From: Bradyrhizobium sp. Rc3b
GTDB lineage: Bacteria > Pseudomonadota > Alphaproteobacteria > Rhizobiales > Xanthobacteraceae
DNA length: 52,764 bases
Reading direction: 5' to 3'
NCBI RefSeq assembly: GCF_900114915.1
Contig: NZ_FOUS01000027.1
Span: forward strand, 1-52,764
Of this stretch, positions 1-11,647 are shown piece by piece (the first letter of the stretch is position 1; each line of letters opens with the position of its first letter). Position numbers and translations under genes: made by a program. The notes beneath the pieces were generated by a model, which saw only the letters and a program-made list of their open reading frames with translations, ran no database searches and was not told the origin of the DNA.

Positions 1-206
1 TTGCGGAATCATGCAAGCAAGCGCGATGGCGCCTCGTAATATTTGCATGAGTCGGCTCGATTGATTCCGGGGTAGCGCTACTGACCAGGAACAGGGCACT
101 CCTGGTTCAGGCGATGCGGGCCATCGAATTCGAACAAGATTACGAACGGAGCTGGAGGCGCGAACGGGCGTGTTCCGCCTCAGAAGAGTCATTAGGGAAA
201 GCCTAT

Positions 207-850
207 ATGTCGGCCCTGGCGCTTTCTGGCGTCGAGATCCTTGATCTCACGCGTGTGCCCGCCGGGCCCTTGTCGGCCCAGATGCTGGGCGATCTCGCCG
301 CGGAGATGATCAAGATCGAGCGGCCCGGCACCGGCGACGACGCGCGTGCCTACGGACCTCCTTTCCTGGTCGATCCATCGGGCAAGGAGAACAACAAAAA
401 TTCGTTCTATCTCTGCCCAAACCGGTCGATCGTGGACTACATGACCGGCATGAACCCTCGATCGACATCTGTCGGCCCTCTATCACCGCAAGGTCAATGG
501 GGGGGCCGGGCAGCACATCGACTCTCCCTGCCCGACACCGTGATCGCCTCGCTGAGCCACTATCTCCAAATGTATCTGGTGAATGGACTAGCCCACCCCG
601 CCGCGGCACATGGGCAATGGTGCGTTGCCAGTCGGCGTGTTTCGCTGCGCGGACGGTGGGCTGATGTTGGTGTTTGGCAATGACGGTCAGTTCGCCCGGA
701 CATGCGCCGTTCTCGAAGCCACCTGAACTCGCTACCAATCCAAAATTCCTCAAGAACAATGATCGCGTCGCCAATGGCAAGGAGATCCTGGCGATCTTTG
801 CTGCTCTTCTATTAAAAATACGGTCGCACGTCTTCCATTCCGCCCCTAGG
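207..850 (+). pseudogene. CaiB/BaiF-type CoA-transferase, decayed N-terminal part
   Basis: From the ATG at 207 the reading frame gives a typical family III CoA-transferase N-terminus: a GVEILDLTRVPAGP start, then a match to the usual 'VIKIERPGTGDDAR' segment and a GPPFL motif. After about 70 codons the similarity breaks up. A later stretch (about 530-720) reads like the middle of the same family only after changing frame (ADGGLMLVFGNDGQF), and the part near 730-820 (TNPKFLKNNDRVANGKE) again needs another frame. I see at least two frameshifts and internal loss; the C-terminal half is missing. Intact members are about 400 residues and move CoA between acids. This one cannot be functional. A second, separately decayed CaiB gene lies at 22922. 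Confidence 0.75.
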
Positions 851-2020
851 TACAAGCTCCAAAGCGCCGCACACGTATCGCGCTGGCAGCGGAGCCCTCA
901 TCGCTGTCCTGCTTGTCGTGAGTGCAAGCGCTTGAGGGGGCATAAAAATCGCAGAGCCGCCTTAAACGCAAGCGCTCGTCCGAACATACGGATTTGAGAC
1001 GTTGGCTGATCTCTGTGAGTACGGACCTAAAGCCGGACCCCGCTGGACGGGGGCATTGACTTGCCTGATCCTGGAAGATCCGCGTCCCAACGATTCTTCG
1101 AACTATCAATCCAGCTGTATCGCGGCCGCATCGACCGCATAATCATTCTCTCGCTCGTGTTGATGGCCGGTGCCGAGTGGCTCCTGCCGTCGCGCAGCGG
1201 CCAGCAATGACCGACACTTGCCCATAGGAACCACCAAGCTGATTCGGAGCCGCGCAGGCGCCACCTCAGGCTTGGCCGCTGCTGTAGATCGTATGTGCGA
1301 ATTGCTGGCGAGTCGCATTTAACCTCATCAGGCGGCGCAAAAACTGTCCGCGCTAGGATGATGGTACAGAGTTTCGCCGACACAGCGCATCAGCTTGACA
1401 GAGTTCAGTGCGCGGTCCCACGTAACGCCGCGACGGACGTAGGCAATCGGCACTTCGCAAAGGGCTCAAAATCCTTCGAATGGGATTGCTCGGAATCGAC
1501 TAGCTCGGACAGGCTCAGATCAACGTAGGCCCAAAAAGGGCAGCTTGTGCAGAATTTAAGCGTAAATCTCCGGGCCATTGCATTAATCGATATGGGCACC
1601 CTGTTACTTTACTACCTCCCAGCCGACCATGTTCGGATGGGTTCCAATAGGGACGGTTGTCCGAACGACATGGTAACTGGGCATGGTTAGACGCTTTCAC
1701 CGCTTCCGCATGGTCAAGTATGCCGAGTGTTCTGGAGCAGCAGGCGGGATATGCAGCAAATGATCCGGTGGCGGTGCAACCTGATGCTGCTCGGAAACGA
1801 ACAGCGCGGCTCCGGGTGGCCCAACAGAGCGACCCAACTAATCCGGCAATGAATCACTCTCCCGGAAATCGTCCCTTCGCGACTCATGCGACGGCAGATC
1901 GCAGTCGGGCACGTCACCATCGCCACCCTAGCTCGAAGCATCGCACAGAGCCTTTGAGTCTTGCTAGCTAGACTGATCCGCTACCCACCCGATTTTTATT
2001 GTTTCACCGAGGAGCCCAGC
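851..2020. other. Gene-free stretch upstream of the beta-oxidation block
   Basis: About 1.2 kb with only short overlapping ORFs on both strands, none with a recognisable domain or convincing ribosome binding site. It probably consists of decayed sequence. The last 60 bases must hold the promoter and leader of the gene at 2021; a GAGGAG ribosome binding site sits just before the GTG start. Confidence 0.5.
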
Positions 2021-4114
<2,094 letters not shown>

Positions 4115-4558
4115 TGGCGACTGCCAATTCATTCATTGTTCAACGTTGCGCGATTGCGCGTCGTGGGGGGCTCGAAGGGTCTGCCCGCGAAAGCATCTCG
4201 CCTTCGAGTAGGCTGCTCGCTGGACTCTCTGATGCGCATTGCGCGTTAGAGCTCGCGACCGAGCTTGTCATCGAGCGCGCTTTGCGGGGGGGCGGTGGTC
4301 GCACCCTGGAATGATGAGTGATGTGTTGCGGACCATGACCCATCCCGGCGACCAATGTTATCCTGAAGGCGCGCGTTCGGACAACAATATCGTGCAGGGC
4401 ACCCTCCTTAACCAATTGTCAAAGGCCGCCCCTGACTACGGCTCGCGCACGCGCTGGAGTTTCGCGGCCGCCAGATCAGCTGTACCAAACCCACGGCGAT
4501 GGCCAACGCGGCAGCAGAAATGGTCACAATCTACCCAACTCGCATCAGGAGATCGTTC
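4115..4558. other. 444-bp gap where a CoA ligase gene (pimA) would be expected
   Basis: No gene is recognisable here. In the Rhodopseudomonas pim operon the acyl-CoA ligase gene pimA lies between the bifunctional enzyme and the thiolase. Here I see only short ORFs in all frames without AMP-ligase motifs. A short repeat (TTGCGCGATTGCG at 4146-4158) sits 31 bases after the stop codon. Confidence 0.55.
4146..4158. repeat. Short intergenic repeat, copy 1
   Basis: TTGCGCGATTGCG. Related words occur just after two other stop codons of this block, at 5767 and 7111, so the element is intergenic and recurs at gene ends. Function unknown. Confidence 0.4.
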
Positions 4559-5746
4559 TTGACCGACGCTGTCATCGTTTCCACCGCCCGTACTCCGATT
4601 GGCAAGGCTTATCGCGGTGCGCTCAACGCCACCGAGGGCGCGACGCTGCTCGGCCACGCAATCGGCGAGGCCGTCGCCCGCGCCAAGATCGATCCGAAGG
4701 AGATCGAGGACGTCGTGATGGGAGTAGCGCTCCAGCAGGGTTCAACCGGCAGCAACATCGCGCGCAAGGCACTGCTGCGCGCGGGGCTGCCCGTCACCGT
4801 TGCCGGTAGCACGGTCGACCGGCAATGCGCCTCTGGACTACAAGCCATCGCGCTCGCCGCGCGTTCGGTGATCTTTGACGGGGTAGAGATCGCCGTCGGC
4901 GGCGGTGGCGAGTCAATCAGCCTCGTTCAGAATGACAAGATGAATTCGTTCCACGCGCGAGATCCGGCGCTGCTCAAGATCAAGGGAGATGCCTACATGC
5001 CCATGATCGACACCGCTGAAGTCGTAGCGAAGCGCTATCGTATCTCGCGCGAGCGGCAGGACGACTATTCGCTGGAGAGCCAGCGCCGCACTGCGGCCGC
5101 CCAACAGGGCGGCAAGTTCAAGGAAGAGATCGCGCCGATCACGACGCAGATGGCAGTCACCGACAAGGCGACCGGCGCTGTGTCGATGAAGGACGTGACG
5201 CTGTCGCTGGACGAGGGGCCCCGCCCCGAAACCACGGCCGAAGGACTCGCCGGGCTCAAGCCCGTGCGGGGCCAAGGTCATACCATCACAGCCGGCAATG
5301 CCAGCCAGCTCTCAGACGGCGCCAGCGCTTGCGTGATCATGAGCGACAAGGAAGCGGCCAAGCGTGGCCTGCAGCCGCTCGGCATCTTCCGCGGTTTCGT
5401 CACCGCCGGCTGCGAGCCGGATGAGATGGGCATCGGCCCGGCCTTCGCCGTGCCGCGCCTGCTCAAGCGCCACGGCCTCACCGTCGACGACATCGGCCTC
5501 TGGGAGCTCAACGAAGCCTTCGCGGTGCAGGTGCTCTATTGCCGCGACAAGCTCGGCATCGACCCCGAGAAGATCAACGTCAACGGCGGCGCGATCTCGA
5601 TCGGCCATCCCTACGGCATGTCCGGCGCGCGCCTGACCGGCCACGCCTTGATCGAGGGCCGTCGCCGCAAGGCCAAATACGCGATCGTCACCATGTGCGT
5701 CGGTGGCGGCATGGGCGCGGCAGGTTTGTTCGAGGTCCTGCCGTAA
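4559..5746 (+). CDS. pimB: Acetyl-CoA acyltransferase (thiolase), PimB-like
   Basis: A 395-residue thiolase that would cleave 3-oxoacyl-CoA with CoA in the last step of beta-oxidation. The three family landmarks are present at the usual positions: nucleophilic Cys90 in DRQCASGLQ, His350 in the SIGHPYGMSG motif, and acid/base Cys380 in MCVGGGMGAAG. I place the start at the TTG at 4559, preceded by CAGGAGA at 4546-4552, because the protein then begins like its relatives (TDAVIVSTARTPIG). An in-frame ATG at 4499 would add 20 residues with no family counterpart. It lies third in the pim-like order and has the same strand and codon style as its neighbours. Specificity for pimeloyl-derived substrates is inferred from gene order only. 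Confidence 0.93.
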   Translation: MTDAVIVSTARTPIGKAYRGALNATEGATLLGHAIGEAVARAKIDPKEIEDVVMGVALQQGSTGSNIARKALLRAGLPVTVAGSTVDRQCASGLQAIALAARSVIFDGVEIAVGGGGESISLVQNDKMNSFHARDPALLKIKGDAYMPMIDTAEVVAKRYRISRERQDDYSLESQRRTAAAQQGGKFKEEIAPITTQMAVTDKATGAVSMKDVTLSLDEGPRPETTAEGLAGLKPVRGQGHTITAGNASQLSDGASACVIMSDKEAAKRGLQPLGIFRGFVTAGCEPDEMGIGPAFAVPRLLKRHGLTVDDIGLWELNEAFAVQVLYCRDKLGIDPEKINVNGGAISIGHPYGMSGARLTGHALIEGRRRKAKYAIVTMCVGGGMGAAGLFEVLP

Positions 5747-5766
5747 GTCTCATCGTCACTGCCAAG

Positions 5767-5779
5767 TTGCGCAGTTGCG
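5767..5779. repeat. Short intergenic repeat, copy 2
   Basis: TTGCGCAGTTGCG, 20 bases after the thiolase stop codon; see the copies at 4146 and 7111. Confidence 0.4.
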
Positions 5780-5911
5780 TTCGCGCGGCCGGGCCCCATA
5801 CTCCGCAGCCGGAGTTTGGGGGCAGGGACGGAAGCGGCTTTCGTAACAACGAACGCTGGCGGTTATGGATCCAGCCTTCGGGACGCCGCAGGAATCTCAC
5901 AGGAGGATCCA

Positions 5912-7102
5912 ATGGATCTCGCATTCACCAAGGAAGAGCAGGCGTTTCGCGACGAAGTGCGGCAGTTCTTCCGCGACAACGTGCCGCCGGATACAAGGCG
6001 CAAGCTGGTCGAGGGCCGCCCCCTCTCCAAGGACGAGATGCTGACGTGGTGGCGCATCCTCAACAAGAAAGGCTGGGGCGTCAGCCACTGGCCCAAGGAA
6101 TATGGCGGCACCGGCTGGACAAGCGTGCAGCAGTTCATCTTCACTGAGGAGCTACAGTCCTATCCGGCGCACCCACCGCTCGCCTTTGGCGTCGGCATGG
6201 TCGGTCCCGTCATCTACACCTTCGGCAACGATGAGCAGAAGAAGAAGTACCTGCCGCGCATCGCCAATGTCGACGACTGGTGGTGCCAGGGCTTCTCCGA
6301 GCCGGGCTCCGGCTCCGACCTTGCCTCGCTTAAGACCAAGGCCGAGCGCAAGGGCGACAAGTGGATCATCAACGGCCAGAAGACCTGGACCACGCTGGCA
6401 CAGCATGCCGACATGATCTTCTGCCTCTGCCGCACCGATCCTTCCTCCAAGAAGCAGATGGGCATCTCCTTCATCGTCTGCAGCATCAAATCCAAGGGAG
6501 TCACGGTACGTCCAATCCAGACCATCGATGGCGGCACCGAGGTCAATGAAGTGTTCTTCGACGACGTGGAAGTTCCTTACGACAACCTGATCGGCGAGGA
6601 GAACAAGGGCTGGGATTACGCAAAATTCCTGCTCGGCCATGAGCGGACCGGCTTGGCTCGCGTCGGCCTCTCCAAGGAGCGGCTGCGCCGCATCCGCGAT
6701 TTGGCCTCAAAGATCGAGTCCGGCGGCAAGCCGCTCATCCAGGATGCCGCGTTCCGCGAGAAGCTGGCGGGCTGCGAGATCGAGCTAAAGGCGCTCGAGC
6801 TGACGCAGCTGCGCGTCGTCGCCGACGAAGGCAAGCACGGAAAGGGCAAGCCCAATCCGGCGTCCTCGGTGCTGAAGATCAAGGGCTCCCAGATACAGCA
6901 GACCACCACCGAGCTCTTGATGGAGGTCATTGGCCCGCTCGCCGCGCCCTACGATGTGCACGGCCATGATGCCTCGAACGAAGCCATGGACTGGATCGCC
7001 CAGATCGCGCCGAGTTACTTCAACAACCGAAAGGTCTCGATCTACGGCGGCTCCGACGAGATCCAGCGCAACATCATTGCCAAAGCGGTGCTAGGACTTT
7101 GA
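5912..7102 (+). CDS. pimC: Acyl-CoA dehydrogenase, pimeloyl-CoA dehydrogenase large subunit type
   Basis: A 396-residue FAD-dependent acyl-CoA dehydrogenase catalysing the first, alpha-beta desaturation step. The N-terminal helical domain (MDLAFTKEEQAFRDEV) is followed by the flavin/substrate segment CQGFSEPGSGSDLASL, the beta-domain, and a C-terminal helical domain ending YGGSDEIQRNIIAKAVLGL. The C-terminal position that carries the catalytic Glu in medium-chain enzymes is Gly here (YGGSDE), so the base is probably in an upstream helix, as in other members of this subfamily. A strong AGGAGG at 5901-5906 fixes the ATG at 5912. It is followed by a second dehydrogenase gene at 7262, the arrangement of pimC-pimD, whose products form a heteromeric enzyme in Rhodopseudomonas. 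Confidence 0.9.
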   Translation: MDLAFTKEEQAFRDEVRQFFRDNVPPDTRRKLVEGRPLSKDEMLTWWRILNKKGWGVSHWPKEYGGTGWTSVQQFIFTEELQSYPAHPPLAFGVGMVGPVIYTFGNDEQKKKYLPRIANVDDWWCQGFSEPGSGSDLASLKTKAERKGDKWIINGQKTWTTLAQHADMIFCLCRTDPSSKKQMGISFIVCSIKSKGVTVRPIQTIDGGTEVNEVFFDDVEVPYDNLIGEENKGWDYAKFLLGHERTGLARVGLSKERLRRIRDLASKIESGGKPLIQDAAFREKLAGCEIELKALELTQLRVVADEGKHGKGKPNPASSVLKIKGSQIQQTTTELLMEVIGPLAAPYDVHGHDASNEAMDWIAQIAPSYFNNRKVSIYGGSDEIQRNIIAKAVLGL

Positions 7103-7110
7103 CCCGCGAA

Positions 7111-7123
7111 TTACGCAATTGCG
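7111..7123. repeat. Short intergenic repeat, copy 3
   Basis: TTACGCAATTGCG, 8 bases after the stop codon of the first dehydrogenase; a one- or two-base variant of the copies at 4146 and 5767. Confidence 0.4.
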
Positions 7124-7261
7124 CGGTGGAGCGGGGACCCAGCACGCCTGGCCGTCCCGAGCACGGCGGGCAGCCGCCTTTATTGGATCCCCATCTTCGC
7201 GGGGTTTGACGTCTCAGGGTGAGGCGACGGCAGGGCAATTCCCGCCGATTTGGAGAGCAAC

Positions 7262-8404
7262 ATGGATTTTGACTTGAACGAGGAGCAGCGGCTTCTCAAG
7301 GAAAGCATCGACGGCCTGCTGACCGATTCCTACGATTTCGAACAGCGCAAGAAATACATGGCGGAGAAGGGCGGCTGGAGCAAAACCGTCTGGCTCAAGC
7401 TCGCCGAGCAGGGCCTGCTCGGTCTGCCCTTCAGCGAGGCCGACGGCGGCTTCGGTGGCGGCGGCGTCGAGACCATGATCGTGATGGAAGCGCTCGGCAA
7501 GGCGCTGGTGCTCGAGCCGTATCTCGCGACTGTTGTGATCGGCGGCGGCTTCCTGCGCCATGCCGGCACCGATGCGCAGAAGGCCGCGCATGTGCCAGGG
7601 ATCATCAACGGCAGCAAGACGCTGGCCTTCGCCCAGCTCGAGAAGAACTCGCGCTACGATTTGTTCGACGTCACCACCACCGCGAAGAAGAAGGGCGACG
7701 GCTGGGTCATCGACGGCGAAAAATTCGTCGTGCTCAACGGCGAGAATGCCGACACCTTGATCGTCACCGCGCGCACCAAGGGCGACCGTCGCGACAAGGC
7801 GGGCACCGGCGTGTTCCTGGTGCCGGCCAATGTCAAGGGTGTCGCGAAGAAGTCTTACCCGACTCAAGACGGCCTGCACGCCGCCGACATCACCCTCACG
7901 GGCGTCGAGGTGGGCCCCCACGCGGTGCTTGGCAACCCCGAGGATTCCCTGGCGCTGATCGAGCGCGTGGTCGACGAGGCCCGCATTGCGCTCTGCGCCG
8001 AAGCGGTCGGGCTGATGGACGAGTCGCTCAAGACCACGGTCGACTACATCAAAACGCGAAAACAGTTCGGCGTCGCGATCGGCTCGTTCCAGTCGCTGCA
8101 GCATCGCGCCTCCGACATGTTCGTCGCGGCCGAGCAGGCCCGCTCGATGTCGATGTTCGCCACCATGGCGAACGATTTCGAGGACGCCAGGGAGCGCGCC
8201 AACGCCGTCGCCGCGGCCAAGGTGCAGATCGGCAAGTCGCTGAAATTCGTCGGCCAGCAGTCGATCCAGCTCCACGGCGGCATCGGCATGACCATGGAGG
8301 CCAAGATCGGCCACTACTTCAAGCGCCTGACCATGATCGAGAACACCTTTGGCGACACCGACTACCACCAGTGCCGCGTCGCGGACGCGGGTGCGTTGAT
8401 CTGA
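7262..8404 (+). CDS. pimD: Acyl-CoA dehydrogenase, pimeloyl-CoA dehydrogenase small subunit type
   Basis: A 380-residue acyl-CoA dehydrogenase homologue, divergent from its upstream neighbour. It opens MDFDLNEEQRLLKESI, has the LGLPFSEADGGFGGGG segment typical of small-subunit members, the KTRKQFGVAIGSFQSLQHR motif of the C-terminal domain, and the QLHGGIGMTMEAKIGHYFKR segment near the end. The usual EPGSG flavin loop is replaced by QLEKNSRYD, which suggests a partner subunit rather than a stand-alone enzyme. GGAGAGCAAC precedes the ATG at 7262. It is the last intact gene of the block: no enoyl-CoA hydratase (pimE) follows; a repeat and decayed sequence come next. Confidence 0.9.
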   Translation: MDFDLNEEQRLLKESIDGLLTDSYDFEQRKKYMAEKGGWSKTVWLKLAEQGLLGLPFSEADGGFGGGGVETMIVMEALGKALVLEPYLATVVIGGGFLRHAGTDAQKAAHVPGIINGSKTLAFAQLEKNSRYDLFDVTTTAKKKGDGWVIDGEKFVVLNGENADTLIVTARTKGDRRDKAGTGVFLVPANVKGVAKKSYPTQDGLHAADITLTGVEVGPHAVLGNPEDSLALIERVVDEARIALCAEAVGLMDESLKTTVDYIKTRKQFGVAIGSFQSLQHRASDMFVAAEQARSMSMFATMANDFEDARERANAVAAAKVQIGKSLKFVGQQSIQLHGGIGMTMEAKIGHYFKRLTMIENTFGDTDYHQCRVADAGALI

Positions 8405-8495
8405 CACTGGTCGTCATCCCGGGGGCATCGCGACTTGTTCGCCGAAGCTCAAAGAGCGAAGGCGGAAGCGCTGAGCCCGCGTTCTGGCGGTACAT

Positions 8496-8572
8496 CGTTA
8501 TTGCGAGCGAAGCGATCCAGTATCTTTCCCGCGGAGACAGTCTGAGATTGCTTCGTCGCTTGCGTTTCCGGC
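8496..8572. repeat. REP-like interspersed palindrome
   Basis: Two arms, ATTGCGAGCGAAGCGA (from 8500) and GATTGCTTCGTCGCTTGCG (8546-8564), form an imperfect inverted repeat around CCGCGGAGACAGTCTG. From memory this resembles the intergenic element scattered through Bradyrhizobium chromosomes. It lies about 90 bases downstream of the last beta-oxidation gene and could act as a terminator or mRNA-stabilising hairpin; that role is inference. Confidence 0.65.
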
Positions 8573-8702
8573 AAGGGTGGAGCGGGCGGAATCAGGGTCG
8601 ACTGCAGTTTCTGCACAACAGAGCCGCACATTCGCTCGTTGATGCACAATTCTATGCGCTGCATACCAACGGCGATCAAGCTCTGTTTGCAGGGAATGCG
8701 CA

Positions 8703-9690
8703 ATGTCGACGAAGATCCCGAATTTCATCAATGGCGAGCTGGTGCCGAGCCGCGGCACTCGCACCGCAGCCGTATACAATCCCGCGACGGGTGAACAGTC
8801 GGGAACGCTTGGATTGGCTTCGGTCCAAGACGTTCGTGCGGCGGCAACGGCGGCGCGAAAGGCGTTTCCGACCTGGGCGAACCCCTCCGTTGCGCGGCGC
8901 CCGAATTCTCAACCATTTCCTGCGAATTCTGGAGGATCGGATCGACGAACTCGCCCAAGTGATCACGGCCGAGCACGGCAAGGTGCTCTCTGACGCAAAG
9001 GGGGAGATCCAGCGCGGCATGGAAGTCGTGGAGTTCGCCACCGGCGTACCTCAGCTTCTCAAGGGAGAGGTCACCGAGAACGTCGGAAGTCGCGTCGACA
9101 GCTTCTCTCTACGTCAACCGCTCGGCGTTGTTGCCGGGATTACACCATTCAATTTCCGGGATGTGGATGTTCCCGGACGCCCTCGCGTGCGGCAACACTT
9201 TCATTCTCAAGCCGTCCGAACGCGATCCGTCCGCCTCGCTTATACTGGCGAAGTGGCTGAAGGAGGCCGGATTGCCTGATGGCGTCTTCAATGTCGTTCA
9301 TGGAGACAAGGAAGCGGCCGACGCCATCTTGTCCGATGCCGACATAGTGGCCGTGAGCTTTGTCGGCTCCACTCCGATTGCCCATTACATCCACGAAACG
9401 GCCACTCGAAACGGAAAGCGCTGTTAGGCGCTTGGCGGCGCCAAGAACCACATGATCATCATGCCGGACGCCGACATGGATCAGGCGGTTGACGCGCTGA
9501 TGGGCGCCGCCTACGGCGCCGCGGGCGAGCGTTGCATGGCGATTTCGGTCGCCGTCCCGATCGGAGACGCGACCGCCGACAGGCTAATCGAAAAACTTGC
9601 GCCCAAGGTTCGCGCTCTGAAGATCGCCCCGGAAACGGATCCCGATGCGGAGATGGGGCCACTTGTGACCAAGCAGCATATCGATAAATG
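8703..9690 (+). pseudogene. Methylmalonate-semialdehyde dehydrogenase (MmsA-type), broken
   Basis: The pieces together read as a CoA-acylating aldehyde dehydrogenase: the N-terminus MSTKIPNFINGELVPSRG from the ATG at 8703, then ITAEHGKVLSDAKGEIQRG, the GVVAGITPFNF segment, the cofactor segment ACGNTFILKPSERDPSASL, and the active-site segment GAAGERCMAISVAV. The gene needs a frame change near 8885, has a deletion plus frame change near 9160 (the residues between PFNF and WMFPDA are lost), carries an in-frame TAG at 9425-9427 in place of a Gln codon, and stops matching after HIDK near 9690. About 170 C-terminal residues are gone. The intact enzyme converts methylmalonate or malonate semialdehyde to propionyl- or acetyl-CoA in valine and beta-alanine breakdown. 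Confidence 0.85.
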
Positions 9691-9869
9691 CTTCGTGCAC
9701 TGGGCGTTCCGATGTCTCCTACGCCGGGCGGCCCAGGGAAGTCCGCTTCTCGTTCTTCCCAGGCGTCCTTGCAAAGAAAATGCACAGTTCATGGCGCGGC
9801 TGGAGCACGTAACGACGGCCACCTTAGCTGGGAGATCGAACGGGTCATTTTCATTGTTGTTGCCTTCGG

Positions 9870-10760
9870 GACTGGGAACGGGTTCGAATATTTCTTGAGG
9901 TCGCGCGAGCTGGACAAATCCTGAAGGCCTCGAAGAGTCTTCGATTGAATCATGCAACGGTAGCGCGTCAACTTAGTGCCCCAGAGCGAAGCTTGAACGC
10001 CAAGCTGCTCGAACGACATACGTCCGGGTGCATCCCAATCGCGGCGGGCGAGTCGTTGGTTACGGCAGCGGAGCACGCGGAGAGCGAATTTCTCAGAGTA
10101 GGTTCCGGCAGCAGCGGTGCGAGCCAGGCCATCACAGGTACTGTGCGCGTCGGTGCACCTGACGGTCTTGGCAACTATTTCCTTGCCGATCGGCCCGGCA
10201 TGCTCGCCGCGAAAAATTCGAGGCTCGTCATTCAATTGGTGCCGTTACCACGAACATTTCCGCTGTCGCGGCGAGAGGCCGACATCGTTGTGACGTTGGA
10301 TCGCCCCAAACAGGGGCGACTAATCCTGTCGAAGCTGACCGACTACACACTCAGCGTCTATGCGGCGGAGCAATACCTCAGGCGCGAGGGCCCGATCATA
10401 AGCCAGGACGAACTAGCCGGCCGTTTGTTCGTGACGCATGTCGAGGACATGACTTACAGCCGCGCCTTGGACTATGCTTCCGTTCTCGGTCGCCTCATGT
10501 CACGTCGATACGAATGCGGCAGCGTGGTCGCGCAATTGGAAGCGGTTCGCGCCGGGCATGGCATAGGAATCCTCCACGACTATGCAGCGCAACGGTATCC
10601 GGAACTGAAGCGCTTGCTACCCGAGGTCCGGTTCGTGCGCAATTACTGGATCACCTCTCATCCCGATACGCACGACACTCGCCGGGTCCAAAGGTGCATC
10701 GGTTCATCTCCGAATCCGTGAAGGCCGCGAGGGCCTCGTTCGTATCAGACTGAGATGGCC
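9870..10760 (+). pseudogene. LysR-family regulator, damaged at both ends (copy 1)
   Basis: From 9870 the frame reads DWERVRIFLEVARAG followed by an LNHATVARQLSA recognition helix, a clear LysR winged-helix start, then a linker and a substrate-binding domain to about 10690. No start codon lies at the expected place directly before DWERV, and the upstream sequence is unrelated, so the 5' end looks truncated. Near the 3' end one base is missing compared with the second copy (CCAAAGGTG against CCAAGAGGTG, near 10690). This changes the frame and gives an early stop at 10721; the second copy reads on for about 35 more residues. The segment 10216-10935 is duplicated at 28116-28835. A TTG at 9945 would give a 258-residue remainder without a full DNA-binding domain. 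Confidence 0.8.
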
Positions 10761-10935
10761 CCACCAGAGGTTGATGCATCGAACGGCTTCTCAGATTGTC
10801 ACCCGCTTAGTGGACAAGGCGGCGTCAGATGGCGATCAAAAGCAGAAGGGATTCAGGTGCATCGGCTCGGTACGGCTGGCCCGGATCGAGAGAGATATCG
10901 TCATCACCAGGACTATCGCGAAACAATCTAGACGA
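10216..10935 (+). repeat. 720-bp direct repeat, copy 1
   Basis: Nearly identical to 28116-28835 in the same orientation. The left edge is at ATTCG and the right edge at AAACAATCTAGACGA; outside these the sequences differ. Scattered substitutions and small indels separate the copies. It contains the LysR substrate-binding domain and about 190 bp downstream of it. Confidence 0.88.
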
Positions 10936-11647
10936 ACGTTCGTTCGCGCGATGTCGCCGCGATAGAAGGCGTCCCGAGCAACCTCAGGCCTTCGACGCGC
11001 CTCCGGCTTCGTGCCGCCGTCTGGCGGACGACTATGTACTGCAGAGTCCGGCCAAGATCGGACTGGACGAGCACATCACGGACCTCGGGCCGTCCCCCGG
11101 CCAGATAGATCGCCGCGGAGCTGGGCCATCTCGCATAGCTGTTGGCGTAGGTGTGCAGCAGCTCCGCCATCCGCGGATACGTCACGAAGCCATCACGTGC
11201 GAAACCGATGGCGCTTCGCACCACCTCCGAGAAGCTCATGGTGCCGTAGCGGGCCAGAGCCGTGATGCAGGCTCTCGCGCGGCTGGAGCGACAGTCCACA
11301 GGCCCCTCCGGGTCGCGCCGCCGTGCTCGTGCATGAAAATATCTGGATCGAGGGCGCGAGGCCAGCAGCCCAGGCTGCTGATGGTGATTACCTCGTCGCG
11401 TTCGGCCAGGTAGAGAATGATCGGCGCGACGTCGGCGAGGTTAACAAGCTCGTTCTGCACGACGCCCAATACCGGGCTCGCGGCCACACCAGCGTCGATG
11501 GCGTTGCAAACGCTTTCGAGGATCTGCAGCGTGGACTGCGCCGTAGACAGTGGCCCGCGGAGACGACATGGCTCGTCCCACGATGGTCGGACGTAACGAG
11601 GGTAAGCGGTGGGCCGGGTCCAGCCCCGACAGGGAAACGATACTCAT
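10930..11647 (-). pseudogene. Gamma-glutamyltransferase, N-terminal half, decayed
   Basis: Reading the minus strand from the ATG at 11647 gives RPTIVGRAM, then after a frame change NAIDAGVAAS and LGVVQNELVNLADVAPI, then DEVITISSLGCWPRALDP with FMHEHGGA. After a further frame change comes ACITALARYGTMSFSEVV, ending with IYLAGGRPEVRD and DLGRTLQYI. These are consecutive landmarks of the gamma-glutamyltransferase large subunit. At least three frame changes are needed, and the small subunit with the catalytic Thr is missing, so no enzyme can be made. The start ATG overlaps the stop of the gene before it (ATGA), so the set was once translationally coupled. Confidence 0.75.

Noticed and set aside
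7214..8407. 397-codon minus-strand ORF opposite the second acyl-CoA dehydrogenase
   Set aside because: Antisense shadow of a well-supported gene; composition typical of such shadows.
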